Part shown: in pieces, positions 4,308 to 6,494 of the stretch
How the letters are laid out: each line of letters begins with the position of its first letter
Numbering within the stretch: the first letter of the stretch is position 1
Assembly (NCBI GenBank): GCA_030636285.1
Contig: DAOVXE010000045.1
Span: 1 to 6,494, forward strand
Length of the DNA: 6,494 nt
Reading direction: 5' to 3'
Source of the DNA: Candidatus Falkowiibacteriota bacterium
Lineage (GTDB): Bacteria > Patescibacteria > ABY1 > BM507 > UBA12075
Made by a program: the position numbers and the translations under genes
Notes under the pieces: model-generated
Database searches by the model: none
Told to the model about the DNA's origin: nothing
What the model saw: only the letters and a program-made list of their open reading frames with translations

Positions 4308-4319
4308 ATAAATTGCCAA
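4308..4319 (-). repeat. TTGGCAATTTAT motif, copy 4 (5' side of PH-domain gene)
   Basis: On the minus strand it reads TTGGCAATTTAT, preceded by a long T-rich run like that before copy 1. It lies about 60 nt before the PH-domain start and is inverted relative to copy 3. Confidence 0.7.
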
Positions 4320-4357
4320 AAAAAATTTAAAAAATAAATAAAGAAATTTCTGGCTAT

Positions 4358-4380
4358 TTTACATAACAAAGTTATGTAAA
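4358..4380. repeat. 10-bp perfect hairpin
   Basis: TTTACATAAC (4358-4367), loop AAA, and GTTATGTAAA (4371-4380). It lies in the spacer between the end of the Fic gene and the promoter side of the PH-domain gene. It could be an operator or part of a terminator; no U-run fits either strand well. Confidence 0.5.
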
Positions 4381-4447
4381 TTAATAGAATTTTAATTTGT
4401 ACTGCAAGGGTGCCCCGCAGGAAATACCCTTGGGGCGCATTTTCATT

Positions 4448-4517
4448 GGTCATTTTTTTTGTCTTCCCTCCATAGGCGGACAAGCGGGCAAGGGAATTAA
4501 AGGCGTGCTTGCCCGGG
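4448..4517. repeat. Dispersed GC-rich repeat, copy 2, with hairpin
   Basis: 4448-4489 repeats 2379-2418. The following GGCAAGGGAATTAAAGG (4487-4503) recurs at 5367-5383. CGGGCAAG (4485-4492) and CTTGCCCG (4508-4515) form an 8-bp stem with a 15-nt loop, 14 nt beyond the Fic stop on the minus strand. It may serve as a transcript end there. Confidence 0.7.
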
Positions 4518-4528
4518 CCCAAAACTCC

Positions 4529-5289
4529 TTATTGGATACTTTTATTTATCAGTTTAATTATGCTTTTTGCATCTTTCTCGGATGTTGATTTTTTCATGGC
4601 GGTCGCAAAATCTGTTCGTTTTATGCCAATGAAACTTGAAATTGGCAATTTATGCTGGAGAAGAAATAATTAGCCAAGCAGGCGGGCAACCCGGCCGTTA
4701 TAATCAAAGAACGGATGAATTAATAAAAATTGATGCATCATCCAAGCAAGCAGCTCTATTTTTTTATTTTGATTTTTTGCGTATTTATGCCGTTCGTTGT
4801 AGTCATTCTCCCAATTTACCATTAACTCGGGAATTTGAAAAAACTTTGGTGGCTTATAATTTCCGACTTTTACCTCGCTTTTTCTGAAATTGCCGGCTTC
4901 TTCAAAAACATGTCCGGCAACTTTTTTATGCAATTTTTTCGCTGTGTTGATGTCAATGGGTAAATTTTTAAATTCGCGCAATAAAAAAGCGTTAACATTT
5001 GCAACACCATCTGTAATTAACGCTTCAATTTCTCTAATTAGAAAGAATGCCGAATCTAGTTTCACGATAACTCGGCTTTGTTTTTGACATAATATGAATT
5101 CGGGATTACGATTTTTTTGTGGACACCCTCTTTGATTAGATTCTCTATTTGCATCTTATAGCGTTCAGCGATAGCTTTTTTAGAAAAAACCGCCTCATTT
5201 TCCATGGCCATGTTGTCATATACAAGATTAACAAAGATTTCCCTAAAATATTTTTCCCGTTTTTTATTGCTTAAATTAGTATTTTTCAT
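4529..5289 (-). pseudogene. Fic-family (FIDO domain) AMPylase, broken by a frameshift and an in-frame stop
   Basis: Fic proteins transfer AMP (or other nucleotide parts) to target proteins. Segment 1 (ATG 5289 to TGA 5064-5062) carries the inhibitory-helix motif: N26-M-A-M-E30-N31, matching TVAIEG of class II Fic, with E30 as the likely inhibitory Glu. Segment 2 (5065-4670) has the core: a VGNYKPP flap region and HPFFDYNGRVAR, where Tyr replaces the usual Gly/Ala of HxFx(D/E)(G/A)N(G/K)R but His, Asp, Asn and both Arg remain. It stops at TAA 4672-4670 exactly where family members read on (RLLG-N-LFLLQ). The same frame then continues LFLLQHKLPISSFIG for 46 codons to TAA 4531-4529. The first break is a one-base frame change near 5065, where TGA overlaps GTG (GTGA). 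An alternative is a coupled two-gene antitoxin/toxin pair, but the second stop argues for decay or sequencing error. Confidence 0.8.
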
Positions 5290-5295
5290 ACTTAT

Positions 5296-5324
5296 ATCAT
5301 AAATCAAAACGGCTGTTTTGTCAA
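5296..5324 (-). promoter_or_regulatory. Consensus promoter for the Fic gene, near-leaderless
   Basis: On the minus strand there is TTGACA (complement of 5319-5324), exactly 17 nt, then TATGAT (complement of 5296-5301), followed by ATAAGT and the ATG at 5289. Transcription would begin within a base or two of the ATG. That favours ATG 5289 over the upstream TTG at 5307 and implies leaderless translation, consistent with the missing Shine-Dalgarno. Confidence 0.7.
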
Positions 5325-5366
5325 TTTCATAATTATTTTAACGGCCGGTAAGGCGGGTGCGAGGCA

Positions 5367-5397
5367 GGCAAGGGAATTAAAGGGGTGTTTGTTCGCC
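5367..5397. repeat. Dispersed GC-rich repeat, copy 3 (partial)
   Basis: GGCAAGGGAATTAAAGG at 5367-5383 is identical to 4487-4503. The next 14 bases are similar but have lost the pairing that makes the 4485-4515 hairpin. With the copy at 4487 it brackets the Fic gene in direct orientation. It lies between the cupin stop (5422) and the Fic promoter. Confidence 0.65.
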
Positions 5398-5421
5398 GAA
5401 GCGTATGATGCAGGAGCCTGA

Positions 5422-5820
5422 CTATTCAGAGGCGTTGTAATCTCCTTGTAAAACTATACAAATAAAAATTCCTTTTCCAGATAAAGCTTCAGCACTATGC
5501 TTTACTCCTTTAGGAATAAAAATTGTTGCTGGACTGGAAACTTCATAAATTTCATCTTCAAATTGAATTTTATAAACCAGTTTATTATCTTCTGAAAGAA
5601 TAAGATTTATTTCATTACAATTATGTTTATGAAGTTCGCTATATTTAGGAATTTTTTTGGGAAGATCTTTTATGAAGTGAACAGCAACATGGGCATTAGA
5701 TCCTGGAACTGAAGTTTTATCTAACATCAATAATCTTTTAATCGGAGCTTTTCCATGAAAAGGAATTTTTGCCATTGATTCTGTAACGCCTTTTTTAATA
5801 TATTTTTGAAATTTTTTCAT
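5422..5820 (-). CDS. Cupin-domain protein with intact metal site
   Basis: A 132-residue protein with ATG 5820-5818 and stop at 5422. Cupin motif 1 is present as H64-K-H66-N-C-N-E70 (HxHxxxE), and motif 2 as P103-K-G105-V-K-H108 (PxGxxH). All four usual ligands of a mononuclear Fe, Mn or Ni site are therefore present. The two motifs are separated by about 30 residues, as in small single-domain cupins. The N-terminal 40 residues are a basic extension (KKFQKYIKKGV), with Met16 as an alternative start; neither start has a visible ribosome site. Single-domain cupins include dioxygenases, isomerases and sensors, so no substrate can be given. It lies 67 nt downstream of a second, degenerate cupin gene in the same orientation, probably cotranscribed. 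Confidence 0.85.
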   Translation of the reverse strand: MKKFQKYIKKGVTESMAKIPFHGKAPIKRLLMLDKTSVPGSNAHVAVHFIKDLPKKIPKYSELHKHNCNEINLILSEDNKLVYKIQFEDEIYEVSSPATIFIPKGVKHSAEALSGKGIFICIVLQGDYNASE

Positions 5821-5887
5821 AATAATAATATTAAAATTTCACTATCTTTTAAACTTTATTTTTTTAGGGCTCCGAGTAATATGTCGC

Positions 5888-6238
5888 TTAACATTTAGTA
5901 TATTTAAAATTGCTTATTTTTTCATTTAATTTTTTAAACGGAGGTGAATTTACAATAATTGCTTTGAAAGTTCCTTTAAAACTGTATTCTGTGTTGGACG
6001 GTATAAATATGACATCACCTGTTTTGCCTATAAGGTTGTTGTTAACGATAATTTTTCCTTCAAGAATAAAATATGCCCTATCACTATTTGTCTTTGTGAT
6101 TTCATCGTGATTAGTAGCATTACCTACGGCAATACTGACTTTGTCACTATCGTCAGCCGTTAAAAAATTAAATACTGAATAAGATTCAGATATTTTTCTA
6201 GCAACAGCGTCTTCTTTTTTAAAAAGTTTAATATTCAT
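5888..6238 (-). CDS. Cupin-fold protein lacking a complete metal site
   Basis: A 116-residue protein with ATG 6238-6236 and stop at 5888. The cupin core is recognisable from SDRAYFILEGKIIVNN (about 52-67) and KTGDVIFIPSNTEYSF (about 72-87), the usual FxLxG and GDxxxIPxxxxH blocks. The metal ligands are mostly gone: motif 1 has only H44 without the HxH pair, and motif 2 has E84/Y85 where His is expected. This points to a binding or structural role, not a metal enzyme. No Shine-Dalgarno is visible. The start lies 18 nt after the stop of the gene tail at 6257-6494, and the other cupin follows, so the three could be one transcript. Confidence 0.8.
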   Translation of the reverse strand: MNIKLFKKEDAVARKISESYSVFNFLTADDSDKVSIAVGNATNHDEITKTNSDRAYFILEGKIIVNNNLIGKTGDVIFIPSNTEYSFKGTFKAIIVNSPPFKKLNEKISNFKYTKC

Positions 6239-6256
6239 AATGCTTTAATGGTTTGT

Positions 6257-6494
6257 CTAACGAAATAAATTAATAATAATTTTATTTAGTTCGCGAATCA
6301 GATATTCCGTGTTCGGATGTTGATTTTTGGCGCTTATTAAAAGATTCCTTTTTCGGCACTGGTAGGAGATTAGGTTGGTAATTTTGGATAATTCCCATAA
6401 AGAAACTTAATCCAATTATGAATTTTAGGCAATTCACAGCTGGCTAATTCCAACGGCGATTTATTTTTTCTGTCTTTAAATTGAGATTCTTTTA
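6257..6494 (-). pseudogene. 3' part of an unrecognised gene with an internal frameshift (5' end outside window)
   Basis: Two minus-strand frames join into one plausible protein tail. The first, from the edge to TAA 6372-6370, reads KNKSPLELASCELPKIHNWI then KFL. The second, ending at TAG 6259-6257, reads LWELSKITNLISYQCRKR, LLISAKNQHPNTEYLIREL and so on, but has no start codon and an in-frame stop near 6408. Adding one base in the TTTCTTTA run near 6397-6404 fuses them seamlessly (IKFL-LWELSK). This suggests a one-base deletion, real or from sequencing. The KSPLEL block resembles C-termini of some transposases, but I cannot name a family. It runs directly into the cupin gene. Confidence 0.5.

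Noticed and set aside
4406..4436. Pseudoknot from AAGGGT/ACCCTT and GCCCC/GGGGC
   Set aside because: The helices interleave with no connecting loop bases, which is sterically unlikely. The words belong to the GC-rich repeat region.
4286..4588. Open frames on both strands over the repeat at 4448-4517
   Set aside because: They are low-complexity translations of the interspersed repeat and of the antisense of the Fic C-terminus.
4578..4593. 16-bp repeat shared with 6313-6328 (TCGGATGTTGATTTTT)
   Set aside because: It lies in coding sequence read in different frames at the two places. One chance 16-mer in AT-rich DNA is not enough to call a repeat.
6255..6261. GTCTAAC as an attC core box
   Set aside because: It matches the seven-base consensus, but it contains the TAG stop of the right-edge gene tail and no partner box or palindrome is found nearby.

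Overview
The window is AT-rich. It carries many small compact genes, nearly all on the minus strand, and several have no visible Shine-Dalgarno sequence. It also holds transposase debris, a broken Fic gene and dispersed GC-rich repeats. This style fits an uncultured small-genome bacterium of the Candidatus Patescibacteria (CPR) type. That is an inference from style: no taxonomic marker gene is present. The stretch looks like an accessory region, not core chromosome.

Layout from left to right. An IS630-type transposase tail (1-230, plus) runs in from the left edge. It is followed by a 66-residue unknown protein with a strong ribosome site (287-487, minus). A gene-free but highly structured stretch (529-876) lies directly 3' of a Nudix hydrolase (877-1377, minus). 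Next is a SnoaL/NTF2-like protein (1506-1874, minus) whose start is overlapped by a small upstream ORF that has the better ribosome site. The block 1903-2548 has no protein gene. It holds a plus-strand RNA unit: an extended -10 promoter, a leader, an intrinsic terminator hairpin, a tRNA-like fold with a long variable arm, and a final terminator. After it come an unknown 128-residue protein (2549-2935), a membrane-anchored thermonuclease-like protein (3046-3570), a bacterial PH-domain membrane protein (3730-4248), a Fic gene split by a frameshift and an in-frame stop (4529-5289), two cupins (5422-5820 and 5888-6238) and a frameshifted gene tail that enters from the right edge (6257-6494). All of these are on the minus strand.

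The genes do not form one pathway. Small enzymes and folds (Nudix, NTF2-like, cupins, Fic) separated by structured spacers and shared short repeats suggest an island built by repeated insertion. The most notable element is the RNA unit at about 2064-2322. The first 14 nucleotides of its predicted transcript are perfectly complementary to the anticodon-arm region of the tRNA-like 3' domain, and a strong terminator lies between them. A second unexplained signal is the 12-mer TTGGCAATTTAT, which brackets two different genes as inverted copies.
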